NCBI RefSeq assembly: GCF_014655715.1
Contig: NZ_BNBM01000003.1
Span: forward strand, 115,892-179,891
Length of the DNA stretch: 64,000 nt
Source of the DNA: Streptomyces lanatus
Lineage (GTDB): Bacteria; Actinomycetota; Actinomycetes; Streptomycetales; Streptomycetaceae
Direction of reading: 5' to 3'
This document shows, piece by piece, positions 53,852 through 62,284 of the stretch. Numbering within the stretch: position 1 is the stretch's first letter; the number at the start of each line of letters is the position of its first letter. A model generated the notes under the pieces. That model saw nothing but the letters and a program-made list of their open reading frames with translations, searched no databases and was not told where the DNA came from. The position numbers were made by a program, and so were the translations under genes.

Positions 53852-54688
53852 ATGACCAAGGTATGGCTGATCACAGGGGCGAGCAGCGGTTTCGGGCGGG
53901 CCATCGCGGAGGCGGTGCTCGCCGAGGGTGATGTGGTGGTGGGTGCGGTACGGCGTCCCGAGGCGCTGGACGACCTCGTGGCCGCACACCCCGACCAGAC
54001 GGAGGCGCTACGTCTGGACGTGGCCGAGACGGGTGCCGCCGAGGCCGCCGTACGGGACGTCATCGCCCGGCACGGACGCGTCGACGTCCTCGTCAACAAC
54101 GCGGGGCGCACCCACGTGGGCGCGTTCGAGGAGACCACCGAGCGGGAGCTGCGCGAACTGTTCGAGGTGCATGTCTTCGGGCCCGTCGCCCTCACCCGCG
54201 CGGTGCTGCCGCACATGCGCGAGCGCAAGTCCGGGGCGATCGTGCAGATGAGCAGCATGGGCGGGCAGATGTCCTTCGCGGGCTTCTCGGCGTACAGCGG
54301 AACCAAGTTCGCATTGGAGGGCCTCTCCGAGGGGCTCGCGGACGAGGCCGCCGAGTTCGGCATCAAGGTGCTGATCGTGGAGCCCGGGTCCTTCCGTACG
54401 TCGCTGTTCGAGACGGGGCGGAAGGGGGACAGCGCGGACAGCGGGCTGTACGCCAAGGTGAGCGAGACGCGTGGTGCCGTCTCGGGCGGCGACGGCAAGC
54501 AGCCCGGCGACCCGGCGAAGGCGGCGGCGCTGATTCTGGCCGCGCTGAAGTCCGAGAAGACCCCGCTGAGGCTGCCGTTGGGCGACGACGGGGTCGATGC
54601 GGTGCTCGGTCACCTGGAGCAGGTGCGGGGGGATGTCGCCGGGTGGGAGGAGCGGGCGCGGGCGACGGCCTTTACCTCGCGGCAGTGA
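53852..54688 (+). CDS. Short-chain dehydrogenase/reductase
   Basis: 278-aa classical SDR. NAD(P)-binding TGASSGFG (9-16), RLDVAETG, NNAG (about 86-89), catalytic Ser in VQMSSMGG, and YSGTK (Tyr-x-x-x-Lys). An Arg after the glycine motif (VRRPEAL) favours NADPH. GGAG sits five bases ahead of the ATG. It is divergent from a LysR regulator. The 3' end overlaps the DUF397 gene on the other strand by 17 bp. The substrate cannot be told. Confidence 0.9.
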   Translation: MTKVWLITGASSGFGRAIAEAVLAEGDVVVGAVRRPEALDDLVAAHPDQTEALRLDVAETGAAEAAVRDVIARHGRVDVLVNNAGRTHVGAFEETTERELRELFEVHVFGPVALTRAVLPHMRERKSGAIVQMSSMGGQMSFAGFSAYSGTKFALEGLSEGLADEAAEFGIKVLIVEPGSFRTSLFETGRKGDSADSGLYAKVSETRGAVSGGDGKQPGDPAKAAALILAALKSEKTPLRLPLGDDGVDAVLGHLEQVRGDVAGWEERARATAFTSRQ

Positions 54689-54851
54689 ACGCCGCCCAGG
54701 CGGAGGGGGTTACCTGGAGAGTGGGGCCGTCTACCGGGGTGCTCTTGGAGTCGCGGATGTGGATGGTGCGGGAGGTGAGGGCGACCTCGACGCACTGGCC
54801 GCCCTCGCTGCCGCTGTAGCTCGACTTGAACCACTTAAGTGCGGTGCTCAT
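54672..54851 (-). CDS. DUF397 small protein
   Basis: 59-aa protein read directly from the minus strand: it opens MSTALKWFKSSYSGSEGGQC, continues with VEVALTSRTIHIRDSK, and ends TPSAWAAFTAAR. This is the DUF397 pattern (WFKSSYS, CVEVA, IRDSK, W-x-x-F), found next to XRE-DUF5753 regulators throughout Streptomyces. The ATG at 54851 overlaps the XRE stop (ATGA), with AGGAG six bases upstream. DUF397 proteins are thought to antagonise or be controlled by the paired regulator; BldB belongs to the same family. Confidence 0.9.
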   Translation of the reverse strand: MSTALKWFKSSYSGSEGGQCVEVALTSRTIHIRDSKSTPVDGPTLQVTPSAWAAFTAAR

Positions 54852-55672
54852 TTATCTCCTACAAGACGATCCAGCAGGCTCTTGGACTCCTGGGGAGACA
54901 GGGCCTGTGACCGCAGCATCGCATACTTGCGCGCCAGGATGGACACCTCATCCGGGTCAGAAACCCACTGGCTGCCGCGCTGGCCTTCGGTGTAGGCCAG
55001 TTGCTGGTGATCGGGTGTCTCCAGGAGGGTGAATGGGCCGTCCACACCAGCGTGCGCGGACGTGCGTGTCGGTAGGAACTGCAAGGACAAGCCTGGGAGT
55101 TCAGCGCATTCACGCAGCCGACGTAGCTGGTCGCGACGTACCCTGTCGCCGCCGATCTCAAGATGCAGCACCGGCTCCCACACGATGAAGCTCATCGTCG
55201 GCGGGCACTTGCGCTGCAAGATCTCCTGCCGCTCCACGCGGGCGGTGACCTTGGTCGCGATCTCGTCCTCGTCATACGCCGGTACCCGCTCCCGCATCAC
55301 CGCGCGGGTGTACGGCTCGGTCTGGAGCAGGCCGGGGACGACGAGGGCGTCGTACCAGGACAGCGCGATGGCCTCGCGCTCGTGCACCATGTACTGCTCG
55401 GCGTACAGCGGGAACTGATCGATCTCCGGGAAGTTCTCGACCCCGGCCGCCAACGTCCCCTTCGTGTCCAGAATCCGGTCCACCGCCTCCGCCATGTCCA
55501 GCAGCAACGTTCGCCGTCCCTGTTCGATCGACGCGATGGTCTCCTCGTCCACGAGGACCTCGGCGGCGAGCGCGCGCTGTGTGAGCCCCGCTGCCTTCCG
55601 CGCTGTCTGCATCTGCGCGCCCAGCATCCGCATGGACGAGACGTTCTTCTTCCGCGGCTTCTTGGAGTTCAT
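54848..55672 (-). CDS. XRE-family regulator with DUF5753 (Scr1-like)
   Basis: 274-aa regulator. N-terminal XRE helix-turn-helix (about 16-72: MLGAQMQTARKAAGLTQRAL, DEETIASIEQGRR) and a C-terminal DUF5753 domain (about 90-265: VPGLLQTEPYTRAVM, ARVERQEILQR, VWEPVLHLEIGG, GPFTLLETPD). It is coupled to the DUF397 gene by ATGA overlap. It is divergent from an HATPase gene, giving the common three-part Streptomyces module. Targets unknown. Confidence 0.93.
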   Translation of the reverse strand: MNSKKPRKKNVSSMRMLGAQMQTARKAAGLTQRALAAEVLVDEETIASIEQGRRTLLLDMAEAVDRILDTKGTLAAGVENFPEIDQFPLYAEQYMVHEREAIALSWYDALVVPGLLQTEPYTRAVMRERVPAYDEDEIATKVTARVERQEILQRKCPPTMSFIVWEPVLHLEIGGDRVRRDQLRRLRECAELPGLSLQFLPTRTSAHAGVDGPFTLLETPDHQQLAYTEGQRGSQWVSDPDEVSILARKYAMLRSQALSPQESKSLLDRLVGDK

Positions 55673-55760
55673 GCCCGGCTAACTCCCCACACGTGCTCAC
55701 GCCGACCCGGTGCGGACCCGTACAAATCCGGTGTACGGGCTCGCTCACTGATCAACGCTA

Positions 55761-56270
55761 GTGACTGTGCGCAACATTCGCCCTGTGAACGCAACAAACG
55801 AACTCCCCCTCCAACGCGACCAGTTCTACGCCCGCCACCGCCGCTCCATCCCCGCCGCCCGCAACCTCACAGCCTGGGCCCTCACCTACTGGGGCCTCCC
55901 CGACTGGCCCCGAACCGACGATCTCCTCCTCTGCGTGAGCGAGTTGGCCACCAACGCCCTCCTCCACGGCGTCCCACCCGGCCGCGGCTTCCTCCTCCGC
56001 GTCCGCTACGACGGCGACGTCATCCGCGTCGAGGTCCACGACAGCGGCGCCGGCGTCCCCCGTACCCCCGACGAACCCGACGAGGGCGGTCGCGGTCTGC
56101 TGCTGGTCGGCGCCCTGGCCGACAAGTGGGGCGTGGGGGAGCGCAGTCCCGGCAAAGTCGTGTGGGCGGAGTTCGCCGTGCACGACCCTTGTGGAATTCC
56201 TGTGGAACCCTCAATCTTTCCGCTGGCGCACAGTATTGGCCAGGAAATTGACAGGTTCATGTTCAACTAA
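55761..56270 (+). CDS. ATP-binding regulatory protein (RsbW-like HATPase)
   Basis: 169-aa single-domain HATPase of the anti-sigma-factor kinase type. N-box LLLCVSELATNALLHGVPPG, G1 VEVHDSGAGVPRTP, G2 GGRGLLLVGALADKWG. The short C-terminal tail has lower GC than its neighbours. The start is GTG 55761; two further in-frame GTGs lie within 27 bases. It is divergent from the XRE/DUF397 pair and is probably part of that regulatory module. Confidence 0.87.
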   Translation: MTVRNIRPVNATNELPLQRDQFYARHRRSIPAARNLTAWALTYWGLPDWPRTDDLLLCVSELATNALLHGVPPGRGFLLRVRYDGDVIRVEVHDSGAGVPRTPDEPDEGGRGLLLVGALADKWGVGERSPGKVVWAEFAVHDPCGIPVEPSIFPLAHSIGQEIDRFMFN

Positions 56271-56305
56271 CGCACGCGCACCACCAATCGAGGAGGACCC
56301 CTCAG

Positions 56306-57865
56306 ATGACAGTGATGCGTAACTCCCGGCGAAGACTCGTCGTCCTCGGCGCCACCCTCGCCGTCGCGCTCATCCCCGCGCTCCCCGCCACCGCAACGGC
56401 CGCACCCCAGGGTCACATCCAGTACGAGGGCGCGGCTGGCGCCGTCGCCGACAGCTACATCGTGACCCTCAAGGCCGACCACGCCCGTTCGGGCTCCAAG
56501 GCGGGGCGTGACCTCGTCGAGCGATACGGCGCCGACGTCGAGCGGACGTACAGGAAGGCCCTGAACGGCTACGCGATCGACGCCTCCGCCGCCGAGGCCA
56601 AGAGGCTCGCCGCCGACCCGGCCGTAGCCTCCGTCGTCCAGAACCGCACCTTCACCATCAGCGGCACCCAGACGAACCCGCCCTCCTGGGGCCTGGACCG
56701 CATCGACCAGAAGAACCTCCCGCTCAACAGCTCGTACACCTACCCGGATTCGGCCGGGCAGGGCGTGACCGCGTACGTCATCGACACCGGCGTCCGCATC
56801 ACCCACAGCGACTTCGGCGGCCGTGCCTCCTACGGCTACGACGCCATCGACAACGACAACACCGCCCAGGACGGCAACGGCCACGGCACCCACGTCGCCG
56901 GCACGGTCGCGGGCAACGCCTACGGTGTCGCCAAGAAGGCCAAGGTCGTCGGCGTCCGCGTGCTGAACAACTCCGGTTCCGGTACGACCGCCCAGGTCGT
57001 CGCCGGTATCGACTGGGTCGCCCAGAACGCGGTCAAGCCCGCCGTCGCCAACATGTCCCTCGGCGGCGGCGCCGACACCGCCCTCGACACGGCCGTACGC
57101 AACGCCATCGCCTCCGGCGTCACCTTCGCCGTAGCGGCCGGGAACGAGTCGACCAACGCCTCCACCAGGTCGCCCGCCCGCGTCACCGAGGCCATCACGG
57201 TCGGCGCGACGACGTCGACCGACGCGAAGGCCAGCTACTCCAACTACGGCTCGGTGCTCGACCTCTTCGCACCTGGCTCATCCATCACCTCGGCCTGGAA
57301 CTCCGGCGACTCCGCGACCAACACCATCTCCGGTACGTCGATGGCGACCCCGCATGTCGCGGGCGCGGCGGCGCTCTACCTCGCCGACCACCCGACCTCC
57401 ACCCCGGCCCAGGTCTCCTCGGCCCTGACATCCGCCGCCACGACCGGCGTCGTCACCAGCCCGGGCTCCGGCTCACCCAACCGGCTTCTGTACGTCGGCG
57501 GCGGTACGACCACTCCGCCCGGCCCGCGCTTCGACAACACCGGTGACTACGCCATCGCCGACAACTCCACGGTCGAGTCCCCGGTGACGGTCTCCGGCGT
57601 CTCCGGCAACGCGCCCTCGGCCCTGGCCGTCGAGGTCCACATCGTCCACACATACATCGGCGACCTCCAGGTCCAGCTGATCGCCCCGGACGGCACGGCG
57701 TACACGCTGAAGTCGTACGGGACGGGCGGCAGTTCGGACAACATCGACACGACGTACTCCGTGAATGCCTCGTCGGAGGCGGCCAACGGGGTGTGGAAGC
57801 TGCGCGTGAGCGACAACGCGAACCTCGACACCGGGCGGATCGACGCCTGGGCGCTTCAGTTCTGA
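56306..57865 (+). CDS. Secreted subtilisin-like protease with P domain
   Basis: 519-aa S8 peptidase. Signal peptide (about 1-33), I9 propeptide (48-118: DSYIVTLKADHARSG), catalytic domain with Asp in AYVIDTGVR, His in GHGTHVAGTVAG, oxyanion Asn in AVAAGNES, Ser in SGTSMATPHVAG. A C-terminal proprotein-convertase P domain follows (about 400-519: VESPVTVSGVSG, HTYIGDLQVQLIAPDGTAY, ANGVWKLRVSDNANLDTGRI). GAGGAGGA lies ten bases ahead of the ATG. It converges on a serpin gene with 7 bp between stops. Confidence 0.95.
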   Translation: MTVMRNSRRRLVVLGATLAVALIPALPATATAAPQGHIQYEGAAGAVADSYIVTLKADHARSGSKAGRDLVERYGADVERTYRKALNGYAIDASAAEAKRLAADPAVASVVQNRTFTISGTQTNPPSWGLDRIDQKNLPLNSSYTYPDSAGQGVTAYVIDTGVRITHSDFGGRASYGYDAIDNDNTAQDGNGHGTHVAGTVAGNAYGVAKKAKVVGVRVLNNSGSGTTAQVVAGIDWVAQNAVKPAVANMSLGGGADTALDTAVRNAIASGVTFAVAAGNESTNASTRSPARVTEAITVGATTSTDAKASYSNYGSVLDLFAPGSSITSAWNSGDSATNTISGTSMATPHVAGAAALYLADHPTSTPAQVSSALTSAATTGVVTSPGSGSPNRLLYVGGGTTTPPGPRFDNTGDYAIADNSTVESPVTVSGVSGNAPSALAVEVHIVHTYIGDLQVQLIAPDGTAYTLKSYGTGGSSDNIDTTYSVNASSEAANGVWKLRVSDNANLDTGRIDAWALQF

Positions 57866-57872
57866 CCGCCGC

Positions 57873-59069
57873 TCAGTAGTCCCCCTCGTCCTCGCGGTAC
57901 GGCTCCGGGTCCGTCACCCAGCCCGCCGCGAGGACGAGCCGTGTGTGGCGGTGTACGGCCAGGAAGCCGAAGGGGCGGTCGAAGGTCGCCTCGATGGTCG
58001 TGTTCTGCCAGCGGAGCTGAGGGATACCCGCCCCGACCATGCCGAACGCCGTCACCGCCGCCGCCTCGAAACCCCGCGCGCCGAAGCGGGCCATGGCCGA
58101 CTGCCGGGCCCCCTCCACGTACAGAGGGAAGTCGCTCACCCCTGGAAAGTGGCCCGGCAACTGATTGCGCCTCGCGGTCGTCAGGCCGAACACCTCGTGG
58201 TGGTCCAGGAGATCGTGGCTCGCCCGCACCTCGTACGCCAACGTCATGACGTCCAGCGTCGGCGGCCGGGGCCGCGCCGCGCGCTCCTTCACGACACGCA
58301 ACCCGGGGCCCACCTCGCCGTACGGGAGTCGAGGACCGGAGGCGACCGGATGCCCGGCCAGGACGTCCACCCCCGCCCCCAACACCTGCCCCGGCGTCAT
58401 CCCCTCCTCGCCCAGCAGCAGATGGACGTCGATGGCGTTGTCGCCGAGCACCTTCAGTTCGGTGACGTGCCCGGCGGAGGTGTCCGCGACGCCGACCCGG
58501 TCCAGCAGCGCGCTCCTGCGGGACAGGCCCAGCAGCTCCTGCCCGCGCCAGGGGCCGTTCTCCGGCATCCACAGCCGCTCCACGAAGGGCCGCAGCCAGT
58601 TCGTCCGCAGCGCCAGCGCACTCGCCAGCACCAACTCGGTGTCGGCCGTCAGCGGGACGGGCATCTCCTCGATGAGCCCGCCCGTACGCTTCGCCGCCCA
58701 CGCGTCCAGCGTCCCCTTGTCGGCCACCGGATCCCCGGTCAGCACCCCGTGCGCTGACGTGGGCAGTCCCGCCGTCCACTCGTCCCGCAGCTCCAGAGTC
58801 CGCTTGGTCCAGAGCCCGAGTGCCACGTCCAGGCCCGGCATCGACCCCATCGCTCGCAGCAACTCCCGTGCCGCGAAAGCCGATTCATCCGCCGCGATCC
58901 CCACCGCGTCGGCCAGTTCCACCCGTGCCGTACCGCCCGCGCCGTCCGCCAGGAAGGCGAGCAGTGGCCAGGCGCCGGTCGCCGAGAAGACCGTGCCGTC
59001 ACTGGTCTCGTCGGCCCAGCGTGCGGTCAGCCGGTTCGCTGCCCGGATCGTCGCATTCGTAACCGACAT
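57873..59069 (-). CDS. Serpin family protease inhibitor
   Basis: 398-aa bacterial serpin. Family blocks: ANRLTARWADETSDGTVFSA, a breach/shutter region (ASALALRTNWLRPF), the reactive-centre hinge (GFEAAAVTAFGMVGAG) and the closing FDRPFGFLAVHRHTRLVLAA. The hinge has small residues, as in inhibitory serpins. GAGGGGGA is seven bases ahead of the ATG at 59069 (MSVTNATIRAAN). No signal peptide is seen, so it is probably cytoplasmic. Bacterial serpins are uncommon, and this one faces a subtilisin gene. Confidence 0.88.
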   Translation of the reverse strand: MSVTNATIRAANRLTARWADETSDGTVFSATGAWPLLAFLADGAGGTARVELADAVGIAADESAFAARELLRAMGSMPGLDVALGLWTKRTLELRDEWTAGLPTSAHGVLTGDPVADKGTLDAWAAKRTGGLIEEMPVPLTADTELVLASALALRTNWLRPFVERLWMPENGPWRGQELLGLSRRSALLDRVGVADTSAGHVTELKVLGDNAIDVHLLLGEEGMTPGQVLGAGVDVLAGHPVASGPRLPYGEVGPGLRVVKERAARPRPPTLDVMTLAYEVRASHDLLDHHEVFGLTTARRNQLPGHFPGVSDFPLYVEGARQSAMARFGARGFEAAAVTAFGMVGAGIPQLRWQNTTIEATFDRPFGFLAVHRHTRLVLAAGWVTDPEPYREDEGDY

Positions 59070-59143
59070 GACAATCCCCCTCACCGCACGCTTACCATGC
59101 GCGCAGTCGTACGCCCGTTCCCCGAATCAGGAGCACGGTACTC

Positions 59144-60283
59144 GTGTCCATACCTCCGCCTGCCGGACCCCAGCAGCCATACGGCGCCCCGGGGCCGTAC
59201 CCGTACGGTCATCCCGGCTACGGCCCCTACGGGCGGCCCGTGTCCATCAACGGGCTCGCCATCGCCTCCCTCGTCCTCGGCATCCTCTGCTTCGTGCCGG
59301 CCGTGGGTCTGGTGCTGGGGCTGATCGCGCTGGCGCAGATCAAGAGGAAGGGTGAGCGGGGCAAGGGGATGGCGGTCGCCGGTTCCATCCTGTCGACCGT
59401 CGGGCTCGTGCTGTGGACGCTCGCGCTGACCACCGGCTCCGCCGCCGACTTCTGGGACGGCTTCAAGGGCGCGGCGACCGGCGAGGGCACCGCCTTCGCG
59501 CTGGACAAGGGCAACTGCTTCGACTCACCCACCGGCAACCTGGAGGGCGAGGCGTACGACATCGACGAGGTGCCCTGCTCCGGCCCGCACGACGGCGAGG
59601 TCTTCGCGGTCGTCACCCTGCCGGGCGGGGCCTATCCCGGCGACGAGGAGGTCACCAGGAACGCCGACGACAAGTGCTATGCCCTCCAGGACGGTTACGC
59701 CATGGACACCTGGGCCGTACCGGACGACGTGGACGTGTACTACTTCATCCCGTCCCGGCAGAGCTGGCGCCTTGGCGACCGCGAGATCACCTGCTTCTTC
59801 GGCGGCACGGAGCGCGACACCGAGCTGACCGGCTCCCTGCGCAGCGACCCGACGACCCTCGGCCTGGACCAGACCGTCTTCCTCTCCGCGAGCAACGCCG
59901 TCGACACGGCCCTGTACGAGGAGCCCGAGGAATACGCGGAAGACGACCTCGCGGCCAACAAGGCCTGGGCGAAGGACGTCCAGGTGGTGCTCGGCGCGCA
60001 GATCGAGGCGATGCGCGGGCACGGCTGGGGGCCGGAGGCGAAGCAGCCGGTCGCCGAGCTGATCGAGGAGATGGAGGACGCCCGCGCGGAGTGGGCACGG
60101 GCGGCCGGGGCGAAGGACGCGGACGCGTACTACGAGCACTACGACAACGGGTACGACTACGTGGACGGCCCCACGACCGTCACCGCCCGCGAAGCTCTGG
60201 GCCTGGACACCACCGCACCGACGTACGAGGACGAATCCGAAGGCGGCGGCGGGAGCGATGACACGGGTGGGATCGATGTGTGA
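59144..60283 (+). CDS. DUF4190/septum-formation-domain membrane protein
   Basis: 379-aa protein. A Pro/Tyr/Gly-rich N-terminus (1-32) precedes a DUF4190 region with two TM helices (about 36-60 and 75-97: LAIASLVLGILCFVPAVGLV, GMAVAGSILSTVGLVLW). The extracytoplasmic part begins with a septum-formation-like domain (about 115-240: GNCFDSP, VPCSGPHDGEVFAVV, CYALQDGYAM) with paired cysteines. The tail is acidic. GTG 59144 has AGGAG ten bases upstream. It is divergent from the serpin gene. Confidence 0.83.
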   Translation: MSIPPPAGPQQPYGAPGPYPYGHPGYGPYGRPVSINGLAIASLVLGILCFVPAVGLVLGLIALAQIKRKGERGKGMAVAGSILSTVGLVLWTLALTTGSAADFWDGFKGAATGEGTAFALDKGNCFDSPTGNLEGEAYDIDEVPCSGPHDGEVFAVVTLPGGAYPGDEEVTRNADDKCYALQDGYAMDTWAVPDDVDVYYFIPSRQSWRLGDREITCFFGGTERDTELTGSLRSDPTTLGLDQTVFLSASNAVDTALYEEPEEYAEDDLAANKAWAKDVQVVLGAQIEAMRGHGWGPEAKQPVAELIEEMEDARAEWARAAGAKDADAYYEHYDNGYDYVDGPTTVTAREALGLDTTAPTYEDESEGGGGSDDTGGIDV

Positions 60284-60430
60284 GCGCGGCTATAGCGGGG
60301 AGAAAGTGCCTGCGTAAAGCCCCCCGTGGGCACAAGTCATCACATCGAGTGATTCTCTGGCCTTTGCTTGCACGGGACAACTCATGGTTGCCACGCTGTT
60401 GCTGTCTGTACAACCTGATGGGAGCGGCCA

Positions 60431-61183
60431 GTGACTTTCGGTGAGCAGCCGGCGTATCTGCGCGTCGCGGGTGATCTCCGCAAGAAGATCGTCGACGGCT
60501 CGCTCCCGCCGCACACCCGACTCCCGTCCCAGGCCAGGATCCGCGCAGAGTACGGCGTCTCGGACACCGTCGCGCTGGAGGCGCGCAAGGTGCTGATGGC
60601 GGAGGGCCTGGTCGAGGGGCGCTCCGGTTCCGGGACCTATGTGCGAGAGCGGCCCGTGCCGCGCCGTATCGCCCGCTCCGGCTTCCGCCCGCCGAGCGGT
60701 GCGACGCCCTTCCGGCAGGAGCAGGCCGACGGTGAGGCGCGCGGCACCTGGGAGTCCAGCAGCGAGCAGGCCGAGGCCAGCGTCGCCGTCGCCGAGCGGC
60801 TCGGCATCCGGCCCGGCGAACGCGTGATGTGCACGCGGTATCTCTTCCGGGACGCGGGCGAGACGATGATGCTGTCCACGTCCTGGGAGCCCCTCGCCGT
60901 CACCGGCCGCACCCCCGTGATGCTGCCCGAGGAGGGCCCGCTCGGCGGCATGGGGGTCGTCGAGCGGATGGCCGCGATCGACGTCGTCGTGGACAACGTC
61001 ACCGAGGAGGTGGGCGCCCGGCCCGGCCTCGCGGAGGAGCTGCTGACGCTCGGCGGCGTCCCCGGTCATGTCGTCATCGTCGTCCAGCGCACCTACTACG
61101 CGTCGGGCCGTCCGGTGGAGACGGCGGACGTGGTGATCCCGGCCGACCGCTACCGGGTCTCGTACCACTTGCCGGTGAAGTAG
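60431..61183 (+). CDS. GntR family regulator with UTRA domain
   Basis: 250-aa HutC-type GntR protein. Winged helix (1-75: YLRVAGDLRKKIVDGSLPPH, LPSQARIRAEYGVSDTVALE, LVEGRSGSGTYVRERP) and a UTRA ligand domain (95-248: RLGIRPGERVMCTRYLFRD, VIVVQRTYYASGRPVETADV). GTG 60431 has GGAG six bases before it. The stop codon lies in the first of four tandem repeats. Its target is not obvious. Confidence 0.9.
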   Translation: MTFGEQPAYLRVAGDLRKKIVDGSLPPHTRLPSQARIRAEYGVSDTVALEARKVLMAEGLVEGRSGSGTYVRERPVPRRIARSGFRPPSGATPFRQEQADGEARGTWESSSEQAEASVAVAERLGIRPGERVMCTRYLFRDAGETMMLSTSWEPLAVTGRTPVMLPEEGPLGGMGVVERMAAIDVVVDNVTEEVGARPGLAEELLTLGGVPGHVVIVVQRTYYASGRPVETADVVIPADRYRVSYHLPVK

Positions 61184-61258
61184 CCCACCCGAAGGGTGAA
61201 GTAGCGCGCCCAGTAGGTGCAGTAGCGCATTCCTGGGTGAGGTAGCGCACACCTCACG
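61174..61258 (+). repeat. Four tandem 20-21-bp repeats at gntR 3' end
   Basis: Units starting GGTGAAGTAGC, GGTGAAGTAGC, GGTGCAGTAGC and GGTGAGGTAGC begin at 61174, 61195, 61216 and 61236, each followed by a variable 9-10 bases. The first unit contains the end of gntR (GTG AAG TAG), so the array looks like tandem copying of the gene's last codons. The spacing of two helical turns would suit a repeated protein-binding site. Confidence 0.75.
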
Positions 61259-61570
61259 GCAGTTGCCATCGTCAGGGACTCCACTCCCGCCAACTCCCGT
61301 CCCTTCCGCTGCCGTTGCAATCTGGCCGTTTTCGCAGGTCGCCATGGGCGTGCCCGGTATGCCCGTGACCGGATGCATCTACGTCTCCGCACGGCGCATT
61401 CGATGCCGTGCGCCCCCTGCGACTTGGCTGGTTGCGTACCTCTTTGTGAAAAGCCGTATTCGCTGCGTAAAGGTTAGGCGTAGGCTCGGGCATATGCGGA
61501 TTGCGGTTTCCTTAGCGGGCGGGGCACGGCGCGGCGGCCGGTCGTGGGCGGGAAGGAGCAGTGGAGCGCG
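61259..61570. other. Intergenic region before SPOR-like gene
   Basis: No gene seen. The last third is AT-richer, and TAGGCT at 61481-61486 is a possible -10 box about 85 bp upstream of the SPOR-like start. No clear -35 or hairpin. Confidence 0.35.
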
Positions 61571-61762
61571 ATGAACGACAGCACGATCACTCTTCCTTGG
61601 CTCGTCGTCCGGCAGGACGACAACGGCAATCGCTACCGGGTGGGCCGTTACGCGACACGGGCCGAGGCGCAGAAGATCGCGGACAGCCTCGACAGCCGCG
61701 GACACAAGCAGCTGTACTGGGTCGAGCGGATCGCGCAGAACGGGGACAGCGGGGGCAACTGA
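61571..61762 (+). CDS. Small SPOR-like domain protein
   Basis: 63-aa protein with the compact pattern of a SPOR-like repeat: LPWLVVRQDDNGNRYRVGRY, ATRAEAQKIADSLDSRG, KQLYWVERI. No signal or membrane segment, unlike typical septal SPOR proteins. GGAG lies six bases ahead of the ATG; a longer frame from 61544 is possible. Short proteins like this are conserved in Streptomyces. Function unknown. Confidence 0.75.
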   Translation: MNDSTITLPWLVVRQDDNGNRYRVGRYATRAEAQKIADSLDSRGHKQLYWVERIAQNGDSGGN

Positions 61763-61792
61763 CACACCCTCCGCTCCCGTAGGCTCCGGCGC

Positions 61793-62191
61793 ATGACGGA
61801 ACGGATCGTGGTCGGCGCCGCGTTGCTGGACGCGGGCCGCCTGCTCGCCGCGCGGCGCAGCGCGCCGGTCGAGCTGGCCGGGCGCTGGGAGTTGCCCGGG
61901 GGCAAGGTCGAGCCCGGCGAGACACCCGAGGCGGCGCTCGTGCGCGAGCTGCGGGAGGAACTCGGCGTGGACGCCGAGCTGATCGAGCGCGTACCGGGGT
62001 CGTGGCCGCTGAGATCCCCGTACGTCCTACAGGTGTGGACCGCCCGTCTCCTCCCCGGCACGGGCGAACCCAAGGCCCTCCAGGACCATGACGCGCTGCG
62101 CTGGCTGAGCCCCGACGAGCTCTGGGACGTGGACTGGCTGGACCAGGATGTGCCGGCGGTCAGGGAAGTGGCGGCGCGGCTTCGGCCCTAG
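61793..62191 (+). CDS. Nudix hydrolase (MutT-like)
   Basis: 132-aa Nudix protein with a complete box (GKVEPGETPEAALVRELREE, then LGV), preceded by WELPGG. It resembles MutT/8-oxo-dGTP-type pyrophosphohydrolases that clean the nucleotide pool (VVGAALLDAGRLLAARRSAP start, HDALRWLSPDELWDVDWL end). A TAGGCT box ends seven bases before the ATG, so the mRNA may be leaderless. Confidence 0.92.
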   Translation: MTERIVVGAALLDAGRLLAARRSAPVELAGRWELPGGKVEPGETPEAALVRELREELGVDAELIERVPGSWPLRSPYVLQVWTARLLPGTGEPKALQDHDALRWLSPDELWDVDWLDQDVPAVREVAARLRP

Positions 62192-62209
62192 AATCCCGGG
62201 TCCCGTTTC

Positions 62210-62232
62210 TTCACGGAATACCTTCACGGATT
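62210..62232. promoter_or_regulatory. Direct repeat upstream of HATPase gene
   Basis: TTCACGGAAT (62210-62219) and TTCACGGATT (62223-62232) are direct repeats 13 bp apart, about 55 bp ahead of the HATPase start. A CCCGA-ATA-TCGGG dyad lies closer, at 62269-62281. One or both may be regulator sites. Confidence 0.4.
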
Positions 62233-62284
62233 CCTACCCTGTCGCATACCTTTCGCACGGTACCGGCTCCCGAATATCGGGTAT

